From Parahalioglobus pacificus (GTDB lineage: Bacteria > Pseudomonadota > Gammaproteobacteria > Pseudomonadales > Halieaceae): 64,000 nt of DNA. The notes under the pieces are model-generated. The model worked only from the letters and a program-made list of their open reading frames with translations. It did no database searches and was not told where the DNA came from. Position numbers and translations under genes: made by a program. The stretch covers positions 1,178,001-1,242,000 of the forward strand of contig NZ_BMYM01000001.1 in the NCBI RefSeq assembly GCF_014652275.1, written 5' to 3'. This document shows positions 16,550 to 24,910 of this stretch, one piece after another (the stretch's first letter is position 1; every line of letters begins with the position of its first letter).

Positions 16550-16989
16550 CGCAGAGAGATAACACCGGTCTCGTCCACGCGCTGCGTGGGCATCCAACCG
16601 TGAAAATCGATTTTGGCCTCGAACTGGTACTCCAGCTCATCGGTAGGTTCCATTCCCAGCCCTGCCAGGAGGCGCACCAATTCAAACAACCGTACGCCGG
16701 CCTCGAGTTCTACCTGCTGCTCGCTGTACGGCTCAATCTTGGGTACCTGGTTTGTGACGCCCGTCACCAACTCTTTCCCCATGATGTCGATGCTGTAGCT
16801 CACACCGGCTATATCCAGCGCCTGTTTATTGGGGTTCACTATATTCAGCGTGATTAGAAAGCGGGGGGTTCCGTCCGTGGGCAATGCCTCTACGTTTTCC
16901 ACGGTTACTTTGGGCGGATCCATATCTCCCGTGAACGTGGTGCAGCCCATCAGGATAAGCGCTAGAGAAATGACGAGACTCAGACGCAT
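16546..16989 (-). CDS. LEA type 2 (WHy domain) lipoprotein
   Basis: 147 residues. Lipoprotein signal peptide with lipobox LMGC (Cys15), so probably attached to a membrane and facing the periplasm. Residues about 25-145 form a single LEA14/WHy-type beta domain (FLITLNIVNPNKQALDIAGV, VSYSIDIMGKEL). Related Pseudomonas proteins are annotated as water-stress or LEA type 2 proteins; the molecular function is unknown. It overlaps by 1 nt (TAATG) the small membrane-protein gene upstream and shares a CTAG stop with rbsK. Confidence 0.82.
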   Translation of the reverse strand: MRLSLVISLALILMGCTTFTGDMDPPKVTVENVEALPTDGTPRFLITLNIVNPNKQALDIAGVSYSIDIMGKELVTGVTNQVPKIEPYSEQQVELEAGVRLFELVRLLAGLGMEPTDELEYQFEAKIDFHGWMPTQRVDETGVISLR

Positions 16990-17159
16990 TAGGACCCCCT
17001 GAATCCACCGCCAAAAGAAAAAAAGAAAAACGCATAGGCGACGCTGGCCAACGCGAAAAATGCGGCCACCCAGTCACCGGTATTAATGTATACCCAGCTA
17101 CTGAAAACAAACATAGCTGCGCTGACCAAAAGCGCCAGCACGCGTGCGGTATTCGACAT
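16989..17159 (-). CDS. Small membrane protein, unknown
   Basis: 56 residues from ATG 17159 (MSNTARVLALLV); an in-frame ATG at 17171 would give 60. Two hydrophobic helices (about 6-22 and 28-48) are joined by a short turn with Asp, and the tail is glycine-rich (SFGGGFRGS). Not recognised. Its stop overlaps the start of the LEA-type lipoprotein (TAATG), so the two are translationally coupled and may work together at the inner membrane. Confidence 0.6.
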   Translation of the reverse strand: MSNTARVLALLVSAAMFVFSSWVYINTGDWVAAFFALASVAYAFFFFSFGGGFRGS

Positions 17160-17238
17160 GATGCTTGCCAAACTAATCTGTCGAATCAGTGTAGCAGTTT
17201 GGCTTAAGCGGCTGGCGGCTATTTGTTATGCTCTGCGC

Positions 17239-17733
17239 ATGAGTCGCTTTGTCATCACATTCACCGTACTGCTCGTCGGATTGTTCTCGATCGAAATGCT
17301 GGAGCCCGTCCAAGCTGCAGTCATTCAACCGTTCACCGGCTGGCTGGCTACCGTCAGCGCCGCCATCATAATGCCCTTTGACGACGCGGTCGTGGCGTCA
17401 GGTCGCATCATTGAGCACACCACCGCACAATTTGCCGTGTCGATTGAGGCCGGTTGCAATGGCGTTGAAGCAACCATTGTACTGATCGCCGGTGTTATCG
17501 CTTTTCCCGCCACATGGTTGCAACGGTTGGCGGCAATACTCATTGGTTTCGCGGCCATTCAGTTGTTGAATGTGGTGCGCATCATCAGTCTGTTCTATTT
17601 GGGGCAGTGGAATATCGAGATATTCTCTTGGACACACCTCTACCTCTGGCCGGTTCTGATTATGCTGGATGTGCTCTTGGTGTTTGCGTTGTATCTCCGC
17701 TACCTGGCACCGCCTGAAGAACAGCCCGCCTGA
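17239..17733 (+). CDS. xrtH: Exosortase H
   Basis: 164 residues with about five membrane helices. The exosortase/archaeosortase catalytic triad is complete: Cys73 (EAGCNGVEA), Arg114 (NVVRIISLF) and His133 (WTHLYLWP). Exosortases cleave and anchor proteins carrying a C-terminal PEP-CTERM-like signal; the short H type is paired by family models with IPTL-CTERM targets. The start at 17239 gives the family length. The stop overlaps the next gene (TGATG). No protein ending in such a signal is encoded in this window, so the targets lie elsewhere. Confidence 0.87.
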   Translation: MSRFVITFTVLLVGLFSIEMLEPVQAAVIQPFTGWLATVSAAIIMPFDDAVVASGRIIEHTTAQFAVSIEAGCNGVEATIVLIAGVIAFPATWLQRLAAILIGFAAIQLLNVVRIISLFYLGQWNIEIFSWTHLYLWPVLIMLDVLLVFALYLRYLAPPEEQPA

Positions 17734-18344
17734 TGACATTGGCACCGAGACAGCGCTTCGTTGCCTGGGTCATCGTGCTCATACCTGCGTTCTTCATCGT
17801 ATGGCATGCTCTGGCGTCTGTACTGGCTGCGCCTGTCGTGTTCGCAGCCGGCGAGATTCTCAGTCTCTGGCTGCCCAGCTTAGTCGATGAGTACAGCCTG
17901 GTTGGTACGGACATGTTGCTGAAGACGCCGTTTGGCGAAACCGCAGGGCAATTAGTGCCGCTGGCACAAGCGGAGTTTCAGATCGGCTTCAATCAGGACA
18001 CACGCCTGCTGACCTATGCCATCCCGTTTTATGCCGCGCTGCACTTTGCTTCGGAGCTGGACAACCCTATCGAACGATTCGGCCGTGGCTTGCTGGTTCT
18101 CTGGCTCCTCATGATCGTGGGCATGATCTGCGTCAGCCTCAAGAATTTGATGGTGTCACTGGGGACAACCGCTTTTGACGTCGGCTCGTTGCCCCCGCCG
18201 GCGGCCATTGCATTGTCTTACCAGTTCAGCGTTCTGATCATACCGCCGGTGGCGCCCATATGCCTTTGGGCGTGGGAAGCACGCTCCCTGCCTTGGCTGA
18301 ACGCCATGATCGAGAGCGCTTCCGCCAGGCTGGCCAAGAGTTAG
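17733..18344 (+). CDS. Exosortase H-associated membrane protein
   Basis: 203 residues, about four membrane helices and a periplasmic-looking segment between the first two (YSLVGTDMLLKTPFGETAG). It directly follows xrtH with a 1-nt overlap. This arrangement and character match the accessory protein that family annotations name exosortase H-associated membrane protein. Its biochemical role is unknown; it may help substrate recognition or processing. Confidence 0.78.
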   Translation: MTLAPRQRFVAWVIVLIPAFFIVWHALASVLAAPVVFAAGEILSLWLPSLVDEYSLVGTDMLLKTPFGETAGQLVPLAQAEFQIGFNQDTRLLTYAIPFYAALHFASELDNPIERFGRGLLVLWLLMIVGMICVSLKNLMVSLGTTAFDVGSLPPPAAIALSYQFSVLIIPPVAPICLWAWEARSLPWLNAMIESASARLAKS

Positions 18345-18453
18345 GCCTCTATCGCCATTCCGATCCACCCAAGGTCAGCAGTGGCGCGCTTTACTAATCC
18401 CGCTGTTTCGCGGGAGCCGCGTCGGCCCTCCAAGGCTTTGCCTCACAAGTGGC

Positions 18454-18470
18454 GCGATTGGGGCAATCGC
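18454..18470. other. Short hairpin in convergent gap
   Basis: GCGATTG-GGG-CAATCGC lies in the 167-bp gap between the exosortase partner and the MerR gene. There is no T-run on either side. It may be a weak bidirectional terminator; nothing else stands out in this gap. Confidence 0.35.
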
Positions 18471-18511
18471 TGGTGCAACCCCTGCAGGGTAGAGGCTCAG
18501 CGATGCTATCG

Positions 18512-19531
18512 TCAGGCCGCATTTTTGCTAGCTCCATTGCGCACCATGGTTTTCGCCAAGGCCTCGGCAAATTCCTGGCCCCGCTCTTCCAGCACCGCCT
18601 GCATGGCTTTTTCCATCAGGTGTCGGGCCTGGGCTGTGTAAGTGTAAATACAGGCGTGAACTGCAGCGTCGTGCCAGTTTTCTACCGAGCAGCTGGATGA
18701 GTAATCCTCAAAATGATTGAGCGCGCGAATCAGATCTGCGATGTGCTTGGGGCACTCGCAGTCCAGTGCGCTCTTGAGGTTACGGGCAGCACTGAGTTCG
18801 TTCTCGTTGAACTGCCGCGGCTTACTTTCGATCAACTCGCCCAGATTGGTTTCGCCCATGCTCACGGTCTTATCCGCCGCGCCACGGCTTAGCTCGAACG
18901 CCAGGAAAGCAGGATCCGGCGGAAAGGCCGTGGTTACGATGTCCCGCGACTCCAACTCCTCCATCCAGCGCTCATTGCCAAACTGATACACCACAACAAC
19001 ACGCTGGGCAGACAATCCCGTCGCAATTTCGGTCAAACGCGCGACTTGTGACGTGTTAAGCGTGGGGCAATCCACCAGGAGCATGTCGGCTGATTCGTCT
19101 TCGATCAGAGACTGGTCGAGCTCGCTCAGAGGCACACGGGCCAGCTGAGCGTCGACACTGGTCAGGCAGCCCTGATGATCATCTAACCAGTCACAGAGAC
19201 GATCACCCACCACCATGACTCGGGGCTTACCAGCGGGAGCAGTGGATTTCTGCCCGTTGCGAGGCTGGCCGCGCAGAAGCATTTCCAGCGTCTTTCGCTC
19301 TGAGGCGGCGATTTCGCCAATGCGCGACCCGTTCTTAACCAGTGTGGATACCAGCTGGAGATGCTCCAGGTCAGCCTGGGTGTACTGCCGACGACCCGTT
19401 GCCGACTTGTGGCTGGCGCCTAGTCCGTAGCGTCTCTCCCAGACACGCAAGGTGTCAGGTTTCAAGCCGGTGAGACGCGCAACGGTGCCAATACCGTACA
19501 GCGGGCGGGGTTCCAAAACTTGTGCTTCCAT
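18512..19531 (-). CDS. MerR-family regulator, LitR/CarH-like without cobalamin motif
   Basis: 339 residues. N-terminal MerR winged helix (YGIGTVARLTGLKPDTLRVW, 12-80). A Rossmann-like domain follows from about 103 (PRVMVVGDRLCDWLDD) to 225, then a helical C-terminal part. In cobalamin light sensors the Rossmann domain carries DxHxxG; here GD (109-110) is followed by RLCDW, so the B12-ligating His is missing. The regulator is divergent from an RpoD-like sigma factor, and a photolyase lies nearby, the usual setting for light-response MerR proteins. B12-independent LitR types are known in Pseudomonas and need a separate photoreceptor; that parallel is inference. It probably binds the palindromic intergenic region. 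Confidence 0.8.
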   Translation of the reverse strand: MEAQVLEPRPLYGIGTVARLTGLKPDTLRVWERRYGLGASHKSATGRRQYTQADLEHLQLVSTLVKNGSRIGEIAASERKTLEMLLRGQPRNGQKSTAPAGKPRVMVVGDRLCDWLDDHQGCLTSVDAQLARVPLSELDQSLIEDESADMLLVDCPTLNTSQVARLTEIATGLSAQRVVVVYQFGNERWMEELESRDIVTTAFPPDPAFLAFELSRGAADKTVSMGETNLGELIESKPRQFNENELSAARNLKSALDCECPKHIADLIRALNHFEDYSSSCSVENWHDAAVHACIYTYTAQARHLMEKAMQAVLEERGQEFAEALAKTMVRNGASKNAA

Positions 19532-19627
19532 GAGGCTTCTCCTGTGGCTACCTGGTCAAGATACGCGACAAATATAGGACTGGATGTAATCAACGACCAC
19601 AGTGTTCTGTTTTTGTCGCGAAACTTA

Positions 19628-19656
19628 TTGGACAAACGCGCGTTTTGTCTGTCCAA
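19628..19656. promoter_or_regulatory. Putative MerR operator/promoter between regulator and sigma factor
   Basis: TTGGACA (19628-19634) and TGTCCAA (19650-19656) form an inverted repeat with a 15-nt centre, and a third TGGACAA copy lies at 19659-19665, 40-46 nt before the sigma GTG. MerR proteins bind such spaced dyads over divergent promoters. A possible -10 (TATACC, 19673-19678) follows the dyad by 17 nt. Confidence 0.5.
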
Positions 19657-19704
19657 GCTGGACAATTGCCCGTATACCTTAACGACATTGAAACGGAGGT
19701 AATC

Positions 19705-20997
19705 GTGGATAACTGGACCAGTGACACAGACGACAAAGATCTTGAACGGTTGTTTGCAGAGGCCCGCCGCTATCCCTTGCTAACAGCCGACGAGGAAAGA
19801 ACCATCGACGGCGACAAGTGGGCTGCCGTGAGCACAATGCTGGACGCGTTGGTGGACGATGACAATGGACGCACGTGGTTGAAGGACTGGGCGCTGCAGT
19901 GCGGTGCCACCACACCCGACATTTCGCTATTTCGCAGCCGCGAATCACACTTTGTGTTGCGCAGGGAGCTTGTTGACTACCTCACCGGGGGCAAGCGCGC
20001 TGGTGACATAGACACGTTCCTGGCCAAGTTTGCCCGTTCAAGGTCCTCCGCGTCGCGCCGCGAGGCACTCGATGCACTGAACCTTCCTGCCAGTTTGGTC
20101 GTTGGCATTACGTGTTGGCTGCTGCGGAAAAGCGATCACACCGTGTCCGACGCGGTGGCTGATGGCCTTGAGGATTGGGAGAATCAGTGGCCCGCACACA
20201 ACAGCGACCTGGCACTGTCAGAAGCGACCTGTTCGGTCCTGTCCAACGCCTATTCGCGTTATGCACGAGCCCGCGACACCCTGGTCATGCACAACCTCAG
20301 GCTGGTGTACTCCATTGCCGGAAAAAACAAGGGTAAAGGTATTGGGTACCTGGACCTTATCCAGGAAGGTACGTTGGGGTTAATCCGCGCCGCAGAGAAG
20401 TACGAGAGTGCCAAGGGCTTCCGCTTCAGCACCTACTGCTTTAACTGGATTACCCAGTCTATTCGTCGTTTTGTTGGTGACTCTGGCGGCATGATCCGTT
20501 ATCCAACGCACGTGCAGGAACAGGTTGCCAAGCTGTATCGGGAAAAAGCACTGGAACAAGCCCGAACCGGCATCGAGCCGGGCGACGAGCACCTTGCGAA
20601 GGCCGCGGGGTTAAGCCTGGACAAGACTCGCAGCCTGCTGCAGTTGCGCAATATGGGCGTATCACTGGATGCACCCCAGTATGACGGCGAAGAGACCTCT
20701 TTGCTGGATACGATTCCTGGTGGGCCGTTTCAACGGACAGAGAACAACGCAGAAATCGACTCTCTCAATCGCTGTTTACTCACCAATATACAGTCACTTG
20801 ATCCTGCGGAGCGCGAGGTAGTGATAGCACGCTGGGGTTTGCACGACGGGCCGCCATTAAGTCGCGCCGAGATTGCCGACCGGTTGTCGGTCAGCCGGGA
20901 GTGGGTTCGCCAGCTGGAGCGCTCTGCGCTGGACAAACTCGCGGATTCTCCGTCAATTCGCGATGCTTACGATGATTACGAAATCGTTCCCATATGA
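19705..20997 (+). CDS. RpoD-like sigma-70 factor, atypical group
   Basis: 430 residues from GTG 19705, which has a very strong site GGAGGT 4 nt upstream; the frame extends to 19645 but without such a site. A region 1.2-like segment (LERLFAEARRYPLLTADEE) is followed by a long non-conserved insert of about 180 residues. Regions 2.1-2.4 come next (HNLRLVYSIAGKNKGKGIGY, then FSTYCFNWITQSIRRFV), then region 3, and region 4 (LSVSREWVRQLERSAL). It is neither RpoD, RpoS nor RpoH. Gene position, divergent from a LitR-like regulator and close to phrB, suggests it drives a light- or oxidative-stress regulon. No anti-sigma gene is adjacent. Confidence 0.85.
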   Translation: MDNWTSDTDDKDLERLFAEARRYPLLTADEERTIDGDKWAAVSTMLDALVDDDNGRTWLKDWALQCGATTPDISLFRSRESHFVLRRELVDYLTGGKRAGDIDTFLAKFARSRSSASRREALDALNLPASLVVGITCWLLRKSDHTVSDAVADGLEDWENQWPAHNSDLALSEATCSVLSNAYSRYARARDTLVMHNLRLVYSIAGKNKGKGIGYLDLIQEGTLGLIRAAEKYESAKGFRFSTYCFNWITQSIRRFVGDSGGMIRYPTHVQEQVAKLYREKALEQARTGIEPGDEHLAKAAGLSLDKTRSLLQLRNMGVSLDAPQYDGEETSLLDTIPGGPFQRTENNAEIDSLNRCLLTNIQSLDPAEREVVIARWGLHDGPPLSRAEIADRLSVSREWVRQLERSALDKLADSPSIRDAYDDYEIVPI

Positions 20998-21031
20998 GCT
21001 CCCCAGACTCACACGGCTGGCCCATCCGTCG

Positions 21032-21913
21032 CTAGAGAGATGCCTCTAGGGCAGCATCAATGTGTGGGTAGCGAAACTGAAAACCCTCACTCTGCAACTT
21101 CGCGGGCAGCACGCGCTGCCCAACACTGAGCAGTTCGTCTGCCATCTCACCCACCATCAGCCGCATCACCGCCGAGGGCATAGGTAGCGTTATCATCGTC
21201 CGAGTGCGTTTTTTCATTGCCGCGCAGAAGCCCAGGCTGGTGACCGGGTGTGGTGCGGTGAGATTTACGGGGCCCGAAATCGACGGATTCTCCAGGGCAT
21301 AAATTATTGCGGCTACAACATCCTCGCGATGAATCCAGCTCAGGAACTGATGCCCACTGCCGATATAGTTGGCTACGCCTATCCTGAACGGTCTGGCCAT
21401 TTCAGTCAGTGCACCGCCACCGCTGTCCAACACAACACCCAGGCGCAGTAGCACTGTCCGCTCTACGTCACTGATTGCGCTGCCGGCAGCTTCCCAATCC
21501 TGACAAAGCACAGCGGCAAACCCTTCGCCGGCTGCGGAGGTTTCGTCCAGAGGCTCATCGCCGCAAGCACCGTAATAACCGATCGCGCTGCCGCTGATAA
21601 GCGTCGTAGGCTTGTGCTGCAGGCGCGTGACCAGTTCACCAATCGCGCGAGTGGTATCGATCCTACTATCCACTATTTGCCGTTTATAAGTGATACTCCA
21701 ACGCTTATCTGCCAGAGACGCGCCTGCCAGATTGATGATCGCATCGATGCGTGCTTCGTCACCGATAGCCGCTAATGACGTCACTGTCTCTGCGCCGGCG
21801 ATTGAGGCCGCCGGATTGCGGCTCAGCACGGTAGCGTTGTGCCCCTGCGCCATCAGCGCTGGTACCAGCGACGATCCGATAAACCCCGTACCACCTGTAA
21901 TCAACACATGCAT
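21032..21913 (-). CDS. TIGR01777-type NAD(P)-binding epimerase-like protein
   Basis: 293 residues. Extended short-chain dehydrogenase fold: nucleotide motif LITGGTGFIGSSLV at residues 4-17, INLAGASLADKRW, and a C-terminal DUF1731-like end (LPAKLQSEGFQFRYPHIDAAL). The family (E. coli YfcH and relatives) has no established reaction. It is often seen next to photolyase and LitR-type regulators in light-response clusters (family knowledge). Start ATG 21913 (MHVLITGG) fits; an ATG at 21937 would add 8 residues. It is divergent from the sirtuin gene. Confidence 0.88.
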   Translation of the reverse strand: MHVLITGGTGFIGSSLVPALMAQGHNATVLSRNPAASIAGAETVTSLAAIGDEARIDAIINLAGASLADKRWSITYKRQIVDSRIDTTRAIGELVTRLQHKPTTLISGSAIGYYGACGDEPLDETSAAGEGFAAVLCQDWEAAGSAISDVERTVLLRLGVVLDSGGGALTEMARPFRIGVANYIGSGHQFLSWIHREDVVAAIIYALENPSISGPVNLTAPHPVTSLGFCAAMKKRTRTMITLPMPSAVMRLMVGEMADELLSVGQRVLPAKLQSEGFQFRYPHIDAALEASL

Positions 21914-22008
21914 AAGCAATTCCCATATCGCAGTCATATACAGTACGAAACTACCCTGCCGGCCAGACCACGCAAACCGGCAATACGGGTTGCTCGTATA
22001 GTGTTCAT

Positions 22009-22893
22009 ATGACGGAATCACATCGAACGAGCACGGACTTGGCCGGCGCTGATGCCTATTCAGCGGATCGGGAGGCAAACCAGCGCTGCCTGGCCTTTAT
22101 CCGTGCTCATCCCACACTCACCGTTCTGACAGGCGCCGGTATCAGTGCAGACTCTGGCATTCCAACCTACCGCGACGCGCAAGGGACCTGGTTAGGATCA
22201 AATCCTATTCAGCACCAGAATTTTTTAAATATGCTGGCCGCGCGGCGACGCTACTGGGCCCGCTCCATGCTTGGCTGGCCGCCGGTGAGAGACGCACGTC
22301 CCAATGTGACCCATCGCTGTCTGGCCTGGATGGAATCCAAGGGGCATATCGACACACTCATCACGCAGAACGTAGACAGGCTGCACCAACGCGCTGGCAG
22401 CGAGCGGGTGATAGACCTGCACGGCAGGCTAGACCAGGTGGTGTGCCTAGGCTGTGGACAGGAAACCCAGCGCGAAACAATGCAACAGCGCTTGCTACAG
22501 GCTAACCCCGATTCAGAACTCAACACGGTGTCCCCCAGGCCCGACGGCGATGCCGACGTAAGCGATGAACGCGTGGCCGCAATGCAGGTTCCGGCCTGCA
22601 GCCAATGCGCGGGCACACTCAAGCCTGACGTGGTTTTCTTCGGTGGCTCAGTGCCCAGAGATCGCGTGGAGGCCGGTATGGCCGCAATTGAACGCAGTGA
22701 CGCACTGTTAGTGCTCGGCAGCTCACTCAAGGTGTACTCGGGCTATCGCTTCTGCAAACAGGCGGCTGCTCTTGGTAAGCCTATTGCGATTATCAATCGT
22801 GGTGTTACGCGCGGTGATGACTTGGCCAATCTAAAACTAAATGCCGACTGCGGCTCAGTGCTCGCCTACACGGTGCAGGCGATCTCTGCGTGA
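22009..22893 (+). CDS. Sir2-family NAD-dependent protein deacylase
   Basis: 294 residues. Class II (SIRT4-like) sirtuin by its length and motifs: GAGISADSGIPTYRDAQGTW, TQNVDRLHQRAGS, catalytic His in VIDLHGRLDQVVC, and a four-Cys zinc site (CLGCG and CSQCAG). Then FFGGSVPRD and LGSSLKVYSGY. Removes acyl groups from lysines using NAD+, in the cytoplasm. It lies within the photolyase cluster rather than with metabolic genes. An unusual insert with Asp-rich residues (NTVSPRPDGDADVSDERVAA) separates the two zinc Cys pairs. Confidence 0.93.
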   Translation: MTESHRTSTDLAGADAYSADREANQRCLAFIRAHPTLTVLTGAGISADSGIPTYRDAQGTWLGSNPIQHQNFLNMLAARRRYWARSMLGWPPVRDARPNVTHRCLAWMESKGHIDTLITQNVDRLHQRAGSERVIDLHGRLDQVVCLGCGQETQRETMQQRLLQANPDSELNTVSPRPDGDADVSDERVAAMQVPACSQCAGTLKPDVVFFGGSVPRDRVEAGMAAIERSDALLVLGSSLKVYSGYRFCKQAAALGKPIAIINRGVTRGDDLANLKLNADCGSVLAYTVQAISA

Positions 22894-22917
22894 CTTTGGG
22901 TATCCGCTGGAAGGCCT

Positions 22918-23373
22918 TCAGCTGCTGACATCGGCCATGCGCTCGCGATAGTCCCAGCTGAACAGCCTCTGCGGCTCAATCTTGATGACCACCTCTTGCT
23001 CTCGGCGAGACAACAACCAGCGACCCACTTGAGAATCACTGTCACCCAGATAGTGCGACACCATCCAATCGAGCGTATCGCTCTCGGCCAGGGGCGAGAT
23101 GGTTGCGATGCCCTGCCCGCGTACGCCGTGATAGGGCGGATCGTTGGGAGAAATCTCAAATCCAACGTTGGCGTTGGCTGCCAAAAGTTTGACAAGGGGT
23201 GCGTCTCGATGGGTCACGCACTCCAACGTCAACACACGGGAGCGATACCAGAGCGAAACCACCCGCGGAAATCCGTCTGAAGCCACGGCAGCAAGTCGGA
23301 CGGGGTACGTAGACTCGGCCAAAAACAGCGTCGTCTCGTCATGCCCCCAAGGGCCTTTGATAGGAATTTGCAT
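22918..23373 (-). CDS. Pyridoxamine 5'-phosphate oxidase-like flavin-binding protein
   Basis: 151 residues with a split-barrel fold of the PNPOx-like group: RLAAVASDGFPRVVSLWYR, LAANANVGFEISPNDPPYHG, VRGQGIATISPL. Such proteins bind FMN or F420 and reduce or oxidise varied substrates; the specific one is unknown. Start ATG 23373 is preferred because upstream residues to 23460 look non-coding and would overlap the photolyase promoter. It is divergent from phrB with 85 bp between starts. Its end is 25 bp from the convergent sirtuin gene. Confidence 0.75.
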   Translation of the reverse strand: MQIPIKGPWGHDETTLFLAESTYPVRLAAVASDGFPRVVSLWYRSRVLTLECVTHRDAPLVKLLAANANVGFEISPNDPPYHGVRGQGIATISPLAESDTLDWMVSHYLGDSDSQVGRWLLSRREQEVVIKIEPQRLFSWDYRERMADVSS

Positions 23374-23458
23374 AGGATAAATCAATATTTTTGAGGCGCT
23401 AGTATAACCAGTCGCGCTAGCGATGATCTCGCCCTGCGCTGATCCCGTAACAACAGGC

Positions 23459-24910
23459 ATGACAAAACCTGTGATCTACTGGTTCCGACAGGACCTACGC
23501 ACCCGGGATTTACCAGGGCTCCATGCCGCAGCACAAACCGGCAAACCGGTAATCCCTGTTTATATTCTCGATGAGGATGCCCCGGGCAACTGGCGAGCCG
23601 GCGGGGCAAGTCGCTGGTGGTTACACCACAGCCTTGAAGCACTGAAGTCAGAGCTTGGAAAGCTAGGTGGCAGCCTGCACATATACAAGGGCTCCACCGT
23701 CGCTGCACTTAAAACAATTGTGAAGGAGACGGGAGCTGACACGATCTATTGTTCACAACAGTTCGAGCCCTGGTCTCGGGCATTGGAGCAAAGCGTACAT
23801 GAGTACTTTTCCACAGAGGGATTAACGGTTAAGCGCTTTCCGGGCACTTTGTTGCACCAACCTGAGAGCATCAGTACCCAGGCGGGACAACCCTTCAAGG
23901 TCTACACCCCGTTCTGGCGCGCTTGCAACGCGGCGCAACCACCGGCTGCGCCATTACCGCAACCGGAAGATGCTATCTGGTTCAGCGAGGCACTGACTAG
24001 CGCACCGCTGAACGAGTTAGAGCTGCTACCAACAAGCCCTGACTGGGCGGCCACCTGGCACGACTACTGGACACCCGGTGAGCTCGGCGCCAACAACAGA
24101 GCCCGTTACTTCCTGGCAGGTCCTGCTGAGCACTACGGTGAAGGCAGGGATTATGCAGCCAAGGCTTACACGTCAAAGTTATCAGCGCATCTGCATCACG
24201 GAGAAATATCCGTGCGCACGGTCTGGCACATGGCCGAAGCCCAAAAGAATGAAACCCCCGAAGCGGCTTCGAGCATAGAGAAGTTTCAGAGTGAGCTGGG
24301 ATGGCGGGAGTTTTGCTACCACCTGCTGGTCCACTTCCCCGACATTCCTGAAAAACCCTTCAAAGCGCCGTTTTCATCGTTCCCCTGGGCAAGTAATGAG
24401 TCGGCGTTAGATGCATGGCAGCGAGGTCAAACGGGCTACCCCATTGTTGATGCGGGTATGCGCGAGCTTTGGCAAACCGGCTTTATGCACAACCGCGTCC
24501 GAATGGTGGTCGCCTCATTCCTGACCAAACATCTGTTACTGCACTGGCGCGATGGTGAGGATTGGTTCTGGGACACCCTGGTGGATGCAGACCTGGCGAG
24601 TAATGCATGCAGTTGGCAGTGGGTGTGCGGCTCGGGTTCCGACGCAGCCCCCTACTTCCGGATATTTAATCCCATTGCCCAGGGCGAGAAGTTTGACAAG
24701 GAAGGAGAATACGTCCGCCGCTGGGTGCCTGAAATCGCGGCCTTGCCCGACAAGTATCTCCACAAGCCCTGGGAGACGCCACCGTTGCTGTTGCAAGAGG
24801 CTGGCATAACACTCGGCGAGACCTACCCGCTTCCCATCGTCGATCATAAAATTGCCCGGGAAAGCGCATTAGCCGCCTACGCAACCATCAAGGGGCAAGC
24901 TAGCGGCTAA
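23459..24910 (+). CDS. phrB: Deoxyribodipyrimidine photo-lyase
   Basis: 483 residues (E. coli 472). Repairs cyclobutane pyrimidine dimers in DNA using blue light. N-terminal antenna domain begins VIYWFRQDLRTRDLPGL. The C-terminal FAD domain has GWREFCYHLLVHFP, YPIVDAGMRELWQTGFMHNR and DLASNACSWQWVCGSG with PYFRIFNP, all diagnostic for class I CPD photolyase. Start ATG 23459. The DASH type and (6-4) photolyase are unlikely from the WQW and antenna motifs. It ends in a shared CTAA stop with the convergent thermonuclease. Confidence 0.95.
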   Translation: MTKPVIYWFRQDLRTRDLPGLHAAAQTGKPVIPVYILDEDAPGNWRAGGASRWWLHHSLEALKSELGKLGGSLHIYKGSTVAALKTIVKETGADTIYCSQQFEPWSRALEQSVHEYFSTEGLTVKRFPGTLLHQPESISTQAGQPFKVYTPFWRACNAAQPPAAPLPQPEDAIWFSEALTSAPLNELELLPTSPDWAATWHDYWTPGELGANNRARYFLAGPAEHYGEGRDYAAKAYTSKLSAHLHHGEISVRTVWHMAEAQKNETPEAASSIEKFQSELGWREFCYHLLVHFPDIPEKPFKAPFSSFPWASNESALDAWQRGQTGYPIVDAGMRELWQTGFMHNRVRMVVASFLTKHLLLHWRDGEDWFWDTLVDADLASNACSWQWVCGSGSDAAPYFRIFNPIAQGEKFDKEGEYVRRWVPEIAALPDKYLHKPWETPPLLLQEAGITLGETYPLPIVDHKIARESALAAYATIKGQASG

